64,000 bases of DNA from Ophioderma brevispina (GCA_023653785.1 JAMKCH010088226.1:153061-217060); one strand, 5' to 3'; shown: positions 1-12,485, numbered from the stretch's first letter. Made by a program: numbers and translations. Notes: generated from the sequence alone by a model not told the origin.

Positions 1-1405
1 TTAGAACTCTTCTCGTAAGTTTTGGCTTTCTTCTTCTTCATGTGGCAAAATTTACTTATCGGAAAGAACAGCAAACATCGACCTGACGGTGAAGTTTTCT
101 GCAACCGTTTTGTACAAAACCGAGGGAGGCGTGGAATTGCATCCTATAGCCGTACTTTAAGAGATGGCTAATTAGAATAGCGGAAAAATAATGACTTTTA
201 AAAATTCTTTTATTGTAAATTTACTGACAAAATGTTCACGAAAAATCCAAGGTGCTCTTATTCAAAGGTGGGAGGTGCCCTTTCTCCTAACTGCAGGAAG
301 TAATCATATGATTTGTGCAGCCTCAATTACTTTTACGCGTTTAATCTTGAGATATTAATTGTGTGATATACTGTGATATGCATCAGGTTATTTTTTTCTG
401 AGATGTTGAAAGGCGTGTGTTCTAAATGAACGAGGCATACAACAAGTACGTTATTAATAGAGAGGTCGTATATTTTTGTCATGTTAACGTTTTGATGAAA
501 GAAGACAAAATGCCATGTATCTTTTCTTGAGATATCGGCAAGGAAAATTGCATTTTTATGTTGATGAATAGAGTAGAGATTAATTAAAATAACAACGTCA
601 TGGAAAACTTCGGATTGCGAGACGTCTGTGATTGAAGGGAAAATTTAAAGTACTTGTCATAAATCTAACTGGTTGTTTTCAACAGGACTGAGGTAAAAGT
701 CAAGAAAAGTAGAAGTGACGTGATTGGTTGGCTGGTGATTGATTGATTGTTTTGATAGGCAGGTAATGGGGAAAAAACTACCGCGCAAAATCCAGACGGT
801 TTACAATAAGTTGTTTTGCATCACACTTTCGGTATTATACTGGAATATTATTGTGGAAGTTTACCCTCAACAAAAAAAAAAAAAAAAAAAAAAAAACGGT
901 CAGGATGTATCATATTCTATTTTTGTTTTGTTCTCTGAACCGTATAGTACAATTTTAATATCGTAAAATTGACTATGAACAGCCTAAATTAAATGAACAC
1001 ACACTGATCAGGTTTGATTTCCAGCGTAAACTCCCTCTGTTGTTTCTATGCTATGGTGCTGCGATGCTATGGTTCTGTCGTTTTTTGATGGACGCCGTCT
1101 AAATGACGTAAATATCCTAGCATACTCATATATGCCATTTATAATTTATATATTATCTAATAGATTTTATTAAGAGGGTATCCCCGCCGTTATACCTTGC
1201 TTACGATTTCACACATTGCTTAAAATTAACCCGTATGCATAGGAATGGTCATTTGTTAAAATCAGCATTAATTTTACTAGCGGTTGTCATGGTTAAACAT
1301 TGGGTTTTTCCAGAAAAAATAATGACGTAGGCAAGAGTCTATCTTTGCCCAGACAACACTAGACATTGTCTACGTCATGGAATTTATCTGAAAAAGATCA
1401 ATCAT
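1..1405. other. AT-rich stretch, no gene recognised
   Basis: No exon, RNA gene or repeat family was recognised here. Short open frames have no protein-like character. A run of 25 A residues lies at 872-896. It could be a retrotransposed tail, but no element body is recognisable upstream. Confidence 0.5.
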
Positions 1406-1767
1406 TTAAGGGACATTTCGTGATCCACAACTTCGTCCCCCCGACTTACCTCAAAATGATGGAGATTTATATATCATCTGAACTGTTAGCTCTAGTAATC
1501 CACATGTACCTAATCTTACGTGAAAATTCGGTCGCATCTGTAAGAAATTCGCAATTTTGTATTTTCTGTCCGTTCTGTCCGTAAACGGACAGAACGGACA
1601 GAAATTACAACACAGTGGCCTATGGGACCATGGGAAACAAGCAATTGGTCATAAACAAAACCGCAAGATCGAGATCGACTCAGATTTTGTGAATAAGCTT
1701 TTCTCAATGATATCTAGTGAACAATGAATAAAACAGACGGTGCTGAAATCACGAAATGCACCCTTAA
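1406..1767 (+). mobile_element. TTAA-flanked miniature element, family A copy 1
   Basis: The element starts TTAAGGGACATTTCGTGATC and ends with the inverted counterpart ATCACGAAATGCACCCTTAA. Both ends carry TTAA, the target site used by piggyBac transposases. It has no coding capacity. Two more copies lie at 41102-41421 and 51080-51413. The interior holds a near-perfect palindrome at 1563-1604 made of doubled ctgtccg blocks; the copy at 41102 has only a single block on each side. The piggyBac assignment is inferred from TTAA and the terminal repeats alone. Confidence 0.8.
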
Positions 1768-2086
1768 TGTTTTCTGGGGGAAACAATTTTGTAAGCTTTG
1801 TTTTAATTGTATTATTTAAGGTGTTTCAAAAATGTATTTGGGCTCGACAATGTGTTTTTGAAATCATTTATATGAACGTCGAAATCTGTTAGGTCAGCCA
1901 ATACCAAAGACCTGTAAAATACGACCTAAAACCTGTAAGCGAAGACCTACAGATCTGTAAAAACATAGGCCTAAAACCACGTGATAACACTGATGCAGTA
2001 AATCCTACGATAGGTTTCGAAATGCGGATTCGCATAAAACGGTATTTTTTCGCATAAACTCTGGTTTCATTTTTTTAAAGTTGCAC
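1768..2086. other. Unassigned spacer
   Basis: No feature was recognised apart from a loose repetition of a gacctgtaa-like word at about 1905-1965. Confidence 0.4.
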
Positions 2087-2261
2087 TACACTGTTAAAAA
2101 TGTGCATTAAAATAACGGCGTTTTGACTGGCAGCTGGGACTCACAACAGTTAAAACAACGTGTTTTTTTTTTTTTTTTTACAGTTATTTGCACGTTTCGA
2201 GTCCCTTTTTACAGTCTGACAGTCAAAACGACGTTTTTTTAAGAACGTTTTTAACAGTGTA
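2087..2261. mobile_element. TA-flanked miniature inverted-repeat element
   Basis: The left end TACACTGTTAAAAA and the right end TTTTTAACAGTGTA are perfect inverted counterparts, and similarity continues inward through cgttttgactg / cagtcaaaacg. The whole 175-bp unit is non-coding and could fold into a hairpin. The TA at each end fits Tc1/mariner-type insertion. A T-run of about 16 lies in the middle. Confidence 0.8.
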
Positions 2262-2479
2262 GGTGCGGGTAGGGTATTTGATTCATTTACAGTGTATTTC
2301 ACGGGTGGAGGAGCAAGCATCGCACCGGGTATGTGTATTTTATGTACCTATTAACGTACGTACTGACGCGTATTTGCTATAAACATTGTATTTTTGGGTA
2401 TCATGATGTATCATGAAAAACACAAGATAATCTGAGTAACGCTGCCATCCGGAAATCGTCAGAATTATTAATCAGGTAT

Positions 2480-2695
2480 TTGAGGCTAGCGTTTTTGACA
2501 CGAGTATTGTATTTTAGGTTTCCATGGTATATATCAGAAGCGCACGATATATTTGAGGTTCGCAACGGGTATTTTACGTGCTAGCAGGGTTTAAAAGAAT
2601 GTATTTGAAGTTCACACGATATAGTTGAGGTAATTAAGGGGCATGGACATTTTTGAGGTGCACCAAGATATAGTTGAAGTGCGAGTGGGGTTATT
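2480..2695. repeat. Degenerate minisatellite
   Basis: Words such as tatttgaggt, gatatagttgagg and tatttgaagttc recur about every 25-35 bp, with variable spacers. Repetition is clear but units are too diverged to define a consensus by eye. Confidence 0.4.
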
Positions 2696-3149
2696 ACTTT
2701 ACAAGCAAATGAAGTTACTTCGTAGTTACAAATACATCTCTAAAATTATTTATAATTACTCAATCAGTGGGAATCCATTACAAGTTAGATGTATAAAGGA
2801 ATTTTACAAAAAAAAAACTATAGTGACTCGCATGGACACATGCGATGTGCGCGCGAAATCAACCTAATTCCACGGACATCAGGGCCGTTCGCTAGACATT
2901 GGTCAGGGGGCCGGTGTCAACTGAAATTTTTTATTGCCTGCAGTAAAAGAGGGGGGTGGGGGGTTTTTTTTTTTTTTTAAGTTTTGTCTTTTTTTAAAGA
3001 CTCGGTTTTAAAACCATGAACTAACGGGCATGCGGTCTCGGGCCCCCTTTCCTAAGTATATGCCCTCAGAGACAGTTTCTTGCTGATCGTTCGAACCAAA
3101 CTTGCACACCACAAGTGCCTTGACACAAGATCGCAAACGGAAAAGCCTT

Positions 3150-3755
3150 AAGCAGGTGGGGTCCAGCGGGGCCGGTTTAGGGCCCATGTGGTGGGGTGCA
3201 GGGGCAGAGCCCGTGCCGGGGGTCCAGGGGCGGGCCCCCAGGAAAAGCTCTGGGATTGAGCTATTCAGAACCTTCAGGATGGCCACTTTTTGAGGGTTAA
3301 ATAGTAATCAATTCAAAGAAAAGAATGGTTTCCAACATTTGATCACTGAGATGGGCAATGCCCAAGGGGAACTACACATAACGAGCGTTAATGTCTTAAC
3401 GGGTGGATAGGTAGGGAGCAGAAGCCTACCGGGGTCCAGGGGATTCGCCCCCGGAAGAGCTCAGGATTTGGAGCTATTACAGAACCTTCAAGAGGACCAC
3501 TTTTTGAGGGGTAAATATTAATCCAATTCAAAGAAAAGACACGTTCTAACTTTGCCCACTGAGACGGGCAGTATAAGCTTGTACTGCGAAAGGCTAAATC
3601 CACATTATAGCGAGCGCCAATGTCTTTACGGGTGGGGTGCAGAGCAGAGTCCTTACGGGGTCCAGGGGCGGAGCCCCAGAAGCTCTTGGATTTAGCATTA
3701 AGAAGGGTATTTTTGAAGGGTAAAGTATGGTAATTATTTCAAATGAAAGAATGGG
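3150..3755. repeat. Tandem repeat, period about 230 bp, roughly 2.6 copies
   Basis: The block ggggtccaggggcggagcc, followed by agctctgggatt and ccactttttgagggt, recurs near 3220, 3435 and 3655. The first two intervals also share caattcaaagaaaaga and cactgagacgggca. Open frames crossing this GC-rich block are by-products of the repeat and are not called as genes. Confidence 0.75.
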
Positions 3756-3759
3756 CACT

Positions 3760-4260
3760 AAACCAAACCCGACGGACAGAAGACCTTTAAGTTAATGCAT
3801 GAGCTGGGAGTTAGGGAAAGAATCCCACCATATCTTTTCTTGACCACTTCAGCTCTCCGACTGAAAAAATTCCCCTAACACTGGTGACCAAACTGTCGAC
3901 AAGTTACCAGAAATGTTTGTAACCATGTTAGGGCCTGGTATCTTGAATAGGTCGACCTGACTGTTACACCCTGGGGCAATTGAATCTGTTAGAGTTTTAA
4001 TACTATGGGCCATAACGTTCGCAGGCAAAAAAGAAGTGACGTTGGGATGTTAACTGGTCTATTGGGGGGAGTGACCATGGCTCCCCTCGCGTTGTCCATC
4101 CACTGCCAAATTTATTTTACCCATTTTGATCACAAGACTGTTGGTATTAACAATTCATGATTAACGTTGGCTAAACTTGAAACAAACTAGTTGGCTTGAG
4201 GGGAAGCATTTTCAATATTGTGATATTTTGGATTTATGCTAAGTCTGGAGTTCAATCGTG
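3760..4260. other. Unassigned spacer
   Basis: No repeat, RNA or coding feature was recognised. Confidence 0.4.
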
Positions 4261-4265
4261 TCGTT

Positions 4266-4385
4266 GATGCAGTTCTCTTTTGTTTCTTTCTTCTTCACTT
4301 CTTTTCTCTCTTTCGTTTCTCTTCTCTTCTCTCTCTTCCCTCTTCTTTTCTCTCTTTTTTCCTCTCTTGTTCCCTTTCTTTTTGA
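4266..4385 (+). repeat. Homopyrimidine tract of about 120 bp
   Basis: Almost uninterrupted C/T on the plus strand, with words such as ttctcttctctctcttccc. It ends at a G-rich patch near 4394-4401. Such tracts can form triplex (H-DNA) structures. The overlapping open frames on both strands are low-complexity artefacts. Confidence 0.8.
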
Positions 4386-4715
4386 GGATCGGCGGGGGGG
4401 ATGTCCACCCCCCACACCCCCCATGGCGGACAGGGCCTGCACACGACATATTAAAAAAATAGTTTCTCCTTTCTTGTACAGCATTGCTTAACATTTCTAC
4501 GTACTTTACTCAACATTTTAATAAAACTAAACATACAATGATGACATGTGTATTTTCTCTCGCTCCCTCTCTGTCGGATGCACGAACATAAATATGCTGA
4601 TTCTCAGATGACTGATGCCAAATCGTATTAAATGCAGCAACAGATCCAAATGAATCAAATCGGGATAGGGATAGCAATTTTGCTAGGTGGAAAGCGGGGT
4701 TCAGTGTCTTCACAT

Positions 4716-5032
4716 GCAGTTGCGGCGCCAGACCTCTTTTTCTGGGGGGGGGGGGGGGGGCCAAAGTGAAATCTGGGGGGGGCAAAATGTGAAAAGTGAA
4801 TTCTGGGGGGCAAAAATATGGAAAATTTGGAATGTTTCACCAATTTGGCCCAAAATCGCTGATTTTGGCCCCAAAGCACGGAATTTGCCCCAAATCCTTT
4901 CTTTTTCTTTCGACCAGGGGGGGGGGGGGGCAAACTGGCAACAAAACTCCAAACCGGGGGGGGGGGCAAGAAAAAAAAAAAATTTGGGGGGGGGCAAACA
5001 TTCCCCCCATTTTGCCCCTGCGCCGCACTGTT
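4716..5032. mobile_element. G-rich inverted-repeat element, copy 1
   Basis: The left edge gcagttgcggcgcc pairs imperfectly with the right edge ctgcgccgcactg. The interior has five long G runs (up to about 18) separated by words such as ggggcaaaatgtgaaaa and ttggccccaaa. A related element with edges TTAGTGGCGCACC / GGTGCGCCCACTGA lies at 62125-62393 and shares aaaatcgctgat and the G-run/ggccaaa style. Non-coding. The G runs could form quadruplexes. Confidence 0.6.
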
Positions 5033-5832
5033 AAACAGCTTGTAAGGAACATTCTTATTCACTTCCGACTTCCCTGAAGAGGCGGGGTCTTACATAACCA
5101 AGCTAGTTGCGTTAACTGTTTCAAACTCTCTGTGATGGCACATGAACATTGAGTCATATCTTAATATTATGATTATTAAAATAATCTGAAGATTTTGAAA
5201 TGGAGGTAGCTCATTCTTTACAAAAAAACGCAATCAAATAACCATCTATATCTAGAGCCCTTTTTTACAGACAAATACTCAGATGCATCCGGTACAGAAG
5301 TGTGTACAATATTATACTTTTTTTTATCGAATAAGCCTGTTTTTTTCTCTACATATCCGGATGGTCTTGCCAAATTATTTGTTTTTGTCTTACTACTTTA
5401 TCATCAATAAGGTGAGGAAAATACTGTGTAGATATCAAGAAGGTATCCCCTTGCAATATATAACAGTTACTTGTAAAGCTAAACAACTTATTTCCTAGAA
5501 AGTCACGCTAACTGTATCATACACCATGTTGGTTTTGGGGAACCTCTGTGTTATATGCTCTCTCTCTTTATTAGTCTTCCAGCCAGTTAAGTACACTGGC
5601 ACATTTGAAAATAGTAAACGCCCTTCAAGATTTTTTTTCAAAATTGATATTTTTGCATGGCTGTAAGCTTTACACTACATTATTAGCCCTCACCCTTAAA
5701 TATTTAAAACAACCACTCGGCGCCCTCATGTTAAGGTGCAACGTGAATTTCCCATAACCCCTCAGGAGGTGGGTCCCTAAAAATTGAAGTACTGTTTGTG
5801 TCCTGAGGTAAAGCTTTCTATAAAAAATTTCG
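5033..5832. other. Unassigned AT-rich spacer
   Basis: No gene or repeat family was recognised. It includes short T runs and a tctctctc patch near 5560. Confidence 0.4.
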
Positions 5833-5835
5833 AGG

Positions 5836-6205
5836 AGTGGCGTGGTCTAGCGATTAGCAAGCTTACCTCTGGAGCAAATGGTCCTCGGATCGAATCCAGT
5901 GGACCACTTGCCGGCTTTAATTCGGAACTCCGTTGGGATTTGATTTGTATCACAGAATTGATAAAACCTGAATGCCACTTTCTCCATGGTTTCCTTTGGA
6001 AATGGGCAAATGAACCATGAAAGCTTGCACTCCCATCCGGTTGTGTTTCGTGTAGTGGTGTTTGAATTGTTGCAATATGGCGCTGTTTTAAGCTGCTGCC
6101 TCCAATTGCATTGTTTCTTCTGTCTATAATTATTAAGTTTTGTAAAGTCTCTAGCAATTTGGCCTACAGGCCACGATTTGAGATTAAAATAAACCTTGAT
6201 TATTA
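5836..6205 (+). mobile_element. tRNA-derived SINE
   Basis: The head (about 5838-5912) resembles a tRNA with internal pol III promoter boxes: an A-box-like tggtctagcgattagcaag and a B-box-like cggatcgaatcc. It is followed by a non-tRNA body and a tail reading ggcctacaggccacgatttg then aaaataaaccttgattatta. The AT-rich (tta)n-like tail fits LINE-dependent retroposition. It is not a functional tRNA gene, because the body continues about 290 bp downstream. Confidence 0.7.
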
Positions 6206-7311
6206 TATTTTATTATATCCCTATCTGAAAGATTAAGCTGAGGAAATGTTTCTTTGGATACAAAAATTGTGAAATTTCTAATTTCGTATAGGAGCAAATA
6301 CAAAATTGCAGCCCATGTTAACCATTCTTTCCCCACGGCATGTACCTCTGTAGTTGCGGTTATACGTTAGTTAAGTTTGAGGTTGGTCAATGTTTTAATA
6401 CGCTCTTTGTGATCTAGTTTTTAAAAATAGTAAGTAATCATCCAATACATGTATAATTGTTTAATTACATGTTTTTTTTTTTTTTTTTAAACAAAAATCT
6501 AAATTACATAATTAGATGTTAGGTTTTAGTGTGTAAAATTGTGGTTAATCAACTTAATACAAACAACTGCCAATGTTATGAACGTAACAGTGGGCTGTTG
6601 ACAATGTGTACCTGATGGAATAATATTTTAATACTAGAATACCTAATTCTTAAACTTTTGAAACTAGAAGTTTACATGCTTATCAATGTATTAAATCAAA
6701 CCCAAAGAGACATTTAAAAACTAAAATTATATTTTTAATAAGTAATGTTAAATTCAATTCATGAATTTTGACATTCTGAGATCACAGTAAGACATCAGCT
6801 ATTAAATCAAAGTTTGGAATTGTTGACACAATGTTCCATTTTGGAGCCATTTAAAAAAATCTTAAATAGCGCGCTCTCTCAGGAAGTATTTCCCCAGCTA
6901 GAAATGTGACACGACATAAATAAAATACAAGAAAGAAATTAGAATGTACGCTCTGATTGAGATCGCACGAATTGACCGCTTAAAAACAAAATAACCACGG
7001 TTATTATTTATTTTGAAGATATTATAATGTATAACTAAAACACATTGGCTAATTCCCCTAATAATCGAGCATTTTAAATGTTAAAATAGATCGCATTAAA
7101 GGTGTACGAGAGATTTCACAAACAGATCCAGATTTTTGTAATGATGTAGGAAGGATTAAAGGCATAGCGAGGCTGCCATAACTAAAATATATTTAACAAT
7201 CGTGCCTTTAGTGATAAAAATCAAGGATTTTGTATATAAGTAGAGAATATATACTTAAATATTGAGATCAAGCCACGTCAATTTTTATCCTGACGGTTCG
7301 GCAGCCATTTT
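6206..7311. other. Unassigned AT-rich stretch
   Basis: No coding, RNA or repeat feature was recognised. A T run lies at 6471-6488. Confidence 0.4.
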
Positions 7312-7690
7312 ATTCAATGGCCGCCAAAAGTTGCTTGTTATTGTTTATCACATGCATACACTTACTTTTAAAATACCGGTGACATGAGACCTAAAATTTT
7401 ATTTTAATGGTCTGGAAAATATTAACATGACAATTAAATTGACAACAAGGTTTATGGGATAAAGGGATAAGTTAATAAAAAAATCAAACATTCATCGTTC
7501 AAAATGGCCGCCAAAAGCTTTATTGTTATTTAAAGCATTCCATACAATCATTTAAACTACTTTCAACTAATATTTTTGGTATTTGTAATTAACCGTCCAG
7601 ACATTACTCAAGAAATAAAGCATACTGAATGAGTTTAGCCTGTCACACAGCTATTTTTAAATTTGCAACCATAGACTTGGCATGCTTTTT
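7312..7690 (+). repeat. Two-copy direct repeat, about 190 bp
   Basis: The words ttcaatggccgccaaaag and ttgttattgtttat near 7314 are repeated in diverged form as ttcaaaatggccgccaaaag and ttgttatttaaa near 7498. Both are followed by catac..act and similar AT-rich DNA. Confidence 0.45.
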
Positions 7691-9340
7691 TGAACTCAGC
7701 AACACCTAAATAGGGTGGAACGTCACACTTTCAACTACACAAAACTTTGCTTTTTCTTGTCATATACCTTTATTGGAGTGATTTTGATCTCATTTCAAAA
7801 CTGAAAGATTATTATATCTGTATTCTGTGTGTGAAGTTTGGTTAAGCTATCTTGATTACCAACAGAATTGTGACAATCCACACAGCCAAGGAGAAGGGTG
7901 GAGGGGTCAAACGGGGCCTCGCCTGTATAAACTCTATGGGCGGTTTGGCATCTCCGTTTACAAAACTGTTCACAACTTGTGTCCAAAAAGGTGGATTTTA
8001 ATTATTTTGGTATCAAAGAAACGCCATCTTCTTCTCTAAGACACTTATTGCATAAATATTATAGATCAATGTCATAGAAAGTGGATTGACTTTTGATAGT
8101 GAGACTAACGCTTCCCATGTAACTGTATACATGTACAGTCATACAAAAAGCAGCATTTTTAAACGTTCCCCAATTGTCGAGCAATGTAACTGGGACGTAT
8201 TTATCTTACTATATTCAAGGTAAATTTTCTGGAAGGAAGTTTGAAGGGAAATTCAAATATGCAGTTATTTTTTGTTTTGGAGGTTATGGTTAAAATGTGT
8301 TGGCTGAAATTATCCGAACTTTTGTTGACACTTTGGGATCACCCTGTATAAAAGGTTACAACATTGTGAATTACAGTTGTGTATCAGTTGATACTCGACA
8401 CTGTTCCTAGTCCAATAAAGTGATCTCTAATGATAGTTCACTTAACATGAATTCCCACAGTTCTTAATCATGTGCCACAGGGAAGGTAGTGGTCAATAGG
8501 ACCCTACCTGTTTTTTGGATGGAATGGCATTGCATTCAAAAAGTTGACATATATACAGAATTAGTGCTGAAATTATCATGTGAGTATCATATAGTTGCGC
8601 CATGGCAAGCCTGATTTTTTGTATTATAATCAATAAACAAGATGTGTGAAAATTTCCAGCAGTGGCAATGATCAGCATTGCGGATGTACTGAATACAGTG
8701 AAACATCGGAATTCAGGACAAGACAGTAATCGCCTTTGATCGGCCACTGTGTTTAGCCCAAAGCAAATCCAGTGGAAATGGCCAGAAACCTAAGGAGAAA
8801 ACAAATTTGTCATCATGTCTCATGGAGGTCTCCATATTGAGATGGCAACTCTTAAGACTCTTGAAGACTGGTTTACGGGCATGGCTGGGTCCACGCATTG
8901 ATAGACCTTGTACAATGCCTACAGGGTTTATGGGGATCAGCACTCTGAACTCTGTTAGATACATTTGAGTGATTAATATAAAGGGAATTTTTTTTTCTGT
9001 TGTAACATTTGCTACGAACAATTGTCAGAATCGACACGGAAACCTTGAATTCCACGAGGCCGCAATTGAGACTTCTGGAACAACTTGCTATAGTTCTTGA
9101 TGGATCAGTCATCGTCTAGATACCAAGGTTTGTTTTTGTGAGATTGTAGCTTGATTAGGGTAGTAGGGCCCTATATGGGAAAAGGCTTAAATACCCTAAA
9201 CCTGACGTCGGTTTCTCCCGGGCAGGAAACTGAAGGAGTGAGGGAAGAAGGGGAACAAGAAAAGTCGCAAACTTGGGTGGGATTCGGGCCCCAGGGCCCT
9301 TGACCAGGGATAGCCCGCTACGGCGGTGTCGCTGGCCGGC
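7691..9340. other. Unassigned stretch
   Basis: Nothing could be assigned. Short open frames on both strands have no recognisable protein family. A GC-richer patch lies at 9190-9340 and ends where the 160-bp tandem repeat begins. Confidence 0.4.
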
Positions 9341-9905
9341 CAGTGTTGAATTATTAGCAAAAATATGCCTAAAATTGGTCATTTTGGCGGCCATCTTGGA
9401 AAATAGCTGACAGGGACAATATTCCAATGGTCTGTGAGTGGACAAACAATTGTAACATGATTTACATATTTTATGCCTAGTATAGGCATTAGTTTAAAAG
9501 GTCAGTGTTGAATTATTAGCAAAATATGCCTAAAATGGTCATTTTGGCGGCCATCTTGGAAAATGGCCGACAGGGACACATATTACAATGGCCTGTGATT
9601 GGACAAACATTGTAACATGCATTTAGCATATTTTATGCCTAGTATAGGCATAAGTAAAAGGCAGGTGTTGAAATATTAACAAAAATATGCCTAAAATGGT
9701 CATTTTGGCGGCCATCTTGGAAAATGGCCGACCGGGACACATATTACAATGGCCTGTGATTGGACAAACATTGTAACATGCATGTAGCATATTCTTATGC
9801 CTAGTATAGGCATAAGTAAAAGGCAGGTGTTGAAATATTAACAAAAATATGCCTAAAATGATCATTTTGGCGGCCATCTGGAAAATGGCCGACGGGGATG
9901 CAAAT
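9341..9905 (+). repeat. Tandem repeat, period about 160 bp, 3.6 copies
   Basis: Units start at 9341, 9503, 9662 and 9824 with cagtgttgaa or caggtgttgaaatatt. Each contains tttggcggccatcttgg and, in full units, a palindrome of the form tatgcctagtataggcata near the end. The third and fourth units are most similar to each other, which fits recent local duplication. The apparent minus-strand open frame across them is created by the repeat. Confidence 0.9.
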
Positions 9906-10228
9906 TGCGATGGCTCATGATCTTGATCTATTCGTACTACTTTTTTTCTACATTGTGCCAAATTTCATGCTTTTATCACAAAATGCACGATAGGTTAGCT
10001 ATGCCGCCTCGCTACAGGAATAATTTCTTTGGTGCAAAAATTGAAGCAAATAGGAAATTCACATATGTTTTATTTTGAAATCTAAGCATATACAAATCAC
10101 CTTTTGTTTTCAATTTTAGACATTTCTGTAGCCAAAACAAAGTAGAAAAAATCTATTGAGTGTCCAATCTTTATGAAATCACTACATATGACCGAAAATA
10201 TAGATAGCTTGAAATCTCTTGTGGCACC

Positions 10229-10702
10229 TTTATAGACACTATCTGTGATTTGACCGAAAGAGCCAAAATATTTTTTTTTTCAACTGCAATTGGCAAGAGT
10301 TCCATATGTACTCCCTTCCAAGTTCTACATGTAACAAATGTTTTTTATTTTTGAAAAAAACTAAAAAATTAAAACATAAAAATCAAAGATTTTTGTTTCA
10401 TGTATAAAGTTTAAAAGGGAATGCATATGGAGCTCTTTCCTGAAAATTTATCAGAAAAGGGAAGATTAGAGATAGAAACAGCCAGTGTAGGAGATGAATC
10501 TCCGTTCAAGTACGTATTGTAAAGTGTCCGTAACGGGCAGTAATGACTAAAATATCCGCATATTCTTTATTGTGGTAACCGTTGCTTTGGTCCGATCGGG
10601 TTGTATGGTATGCTATACTTGTTACAAACATACAAAAATATAATATTTTATGATTTTTTTTTTCGATTTTCGATTTGGTAACTCACTGATAGTGCCTTTA
10701 TT
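10229..10702 (-). mobile_element. Inverted-repeat element, family D copy 1
   Basis: Read on the minus strand it starts TAAAGGCACTATCAGTGA, then has tcgaaaatcgaaa, atgtttgtaaca, and ttttagtcattactgcccg followed by acggacac. The plus-strand left end TTTATAGACACTATCTGTGA is its diverged inverted partner. The same order of blocks occurs at 16847-17412, 33482-33815 and 35538-35777. It is non-coding. Confidence 0.7.
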
Positions 10703-12184
10703 AGATTATACCTCCATGAGCTTAATTACCATACCGAGTTCTTCTCTCTACTGCATGCGATGAGCGAAGGTGTGGAGATAATTTATTTAAAGACAGTGTC
10801 GTTTTCAATTTTATTCTAGTGTTTGGTTAGAGCTTGTTTGACAGTATGTTTCAGCTGCGTGCAGACGACGGCGGCCTGCGAAACTCCCAAATTTGGTTTT
10901 TATGCTTTAAAGTTTTCTGGGATAATTCTTGCACAATTTTGTCAAATTTACTTGTCGCACGCTGAAACATTGAGCTTTAAACCAATACTTTGCCGGCAAT
11001 CCGCAAGCGTCATGACCTGAATTCTTCAAGTGAACCGACGAGATCATCTCAACCGACGAAATCAATAATTGGGGGCGGGGGGGGGGGGGGTTTAATTTTT
11101 TTATGAATCACGGCAAATAATGTGCATTGAACACGGTCATGGCACCACTCATGCATGGATGACCTACATAAAATCTTCGAAATCGAGTGCAATTTGGAGT
11201 TTGTATGGCTGTGCCTATCATTTTGGGGTGTTACCACTTTGAATGGAGCATGGCCGCCATCGTCTGCTTGCGACAGGGTTTTGCCATTTTGCAACAGGCA
11301 TTCATGTAAACTAGGCGGTCCCCGGGTTTTGCGATCACCTGGGTTTCGCGATCACCTTGCTTTGAATACCCAGCAAATAACAATCGACGCCCATACAAGT
11401 TTCATGTCAACACAACGCTTACCCCATTTGACCTCCTTTGACCCTGAATGACCCCCATTACCTTGTCACTAACCCAATACAACCGGTCCTTTGTTCGGTC
11501 CAAGGGCATCCCACCCATCCAATTTCAGGAACGTGCGACCCTCGGTCTCCGAGAAAATAGACCCGGTCAGACACACAGACCACCGGTATTAATATATAGA
11601 TTGTACACATGGGTACAATGAATGCAATCTTGTAAAGCCAAAATCTGCCAATTGTAGGCCTGTGATGAAGATGAGTGCCATTGTCCGTATTTTGGGAATA
11701 ATGTACATTTGCATGCATCCATAAAGGCGGGTTTCCTTTCTCCTCTGCCGTATGTCCGGGGAAATTCGGCACCCCGGTATTTCGGCATCCGGCTATTTTG
11801 GCACAATACGTCCCACGCCCGGGGTCCCACGTCCGTATGTATGAGTTACGAGGTACTCTAAAGAAACACGCAGTTGTTTCGGCATAGCCCAGTATGTTGG
11901 CGTAGCAGCTGTAGATAAACAAACCATCGAAATAGTATATCAAAACGGGATAGAACCCCCATAGCTCACCTGAAGAGAACGGAGATATCTGGTCTTTAAA
12001 AAAACATAAAATGTAGCAGTTGAGCCATGCAATTAGTGCGACTAATAGTCAACCATCTTGTTCAGATACTCTCGTTGTGATGAACATAAATGGGGGCTTC
12101 AATTTTTACTGCTCCACGCTATACACGGTGAAACGGCGTTACCCTCGTAATATTCAACATCGGAATCATGATGTCTTTGTGTCA
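10703..12184. other. Unassigned stretch with an unconvincing 161-codon minus-strand frame
   Basis: A minus-strand open frame spans 11458-11943. I see no recognised domain, no signal peptide and no homologue-like motif in it, and it overlaps a second, equally uninformative minus-strand frame. A G run lies at 11071-11090 and a short direct repetition gcgatcacc.tgg near 11331-11356. I do not call a gene here. Confidence 0.35.
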
Positions 12185-12303
12185 AGTGTCCGTTCAAGTA
12201 AACATGCCGAATTCGCAACCTATTATCACATAACCACCGTTCGCTACAGACACGACTAATAACATAAAAGGTAGAGTTATTATCATGATTTACATCATGC
12301 AGA

Positions 12304-12485
12304 TACACTGTAAAACATATGGAGTATAAAAAGGGGAATGCTCTCTAAAAAAAGAGTAAACTTGTAATCTCAACAAAAGGGGTAGTAAATTTCACTCCAT
12401 TTGAATGAAATTTACTCCATTTTCGAGTAAAAGTTTACTCTTTTTAGAGAGCATTCCCCTTTTTACTCCATATTTTTACAGTGTA
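12304..12485. mobile_element. TA-flanked hairpin MITE with a visible empty site
   Basis: The left end is TACACTGTAAAACATATGGA and the right end its inverted counterpart, ending in tttttacagtgta. Arms of about 65 bp (ggggaatgctctctaaaaa, gagtaaac) make the unit a long hairpin. The homologous position in the other arm (near 20275) reads catgcagata without the element, so this insertion at TA is later than the duplication. Confidence 0.9.

Noticed and set aside
3008..3293. Frames on both strands in the GC-rich block near 3.1 kb
   Set aside because: They follow the 230-bp tandem repeat and show no family features.
4239..4494. Overlapping lysine/glutamate-rich and phenylalanine/serine-rich frames on both strands
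   Set aside because: They are translations of a homopyrimidine tract.
11458..11943. 161-codon minus-strand frame
   Set aside because: No domain, no splice or promoter context, and overlapping competing frames.
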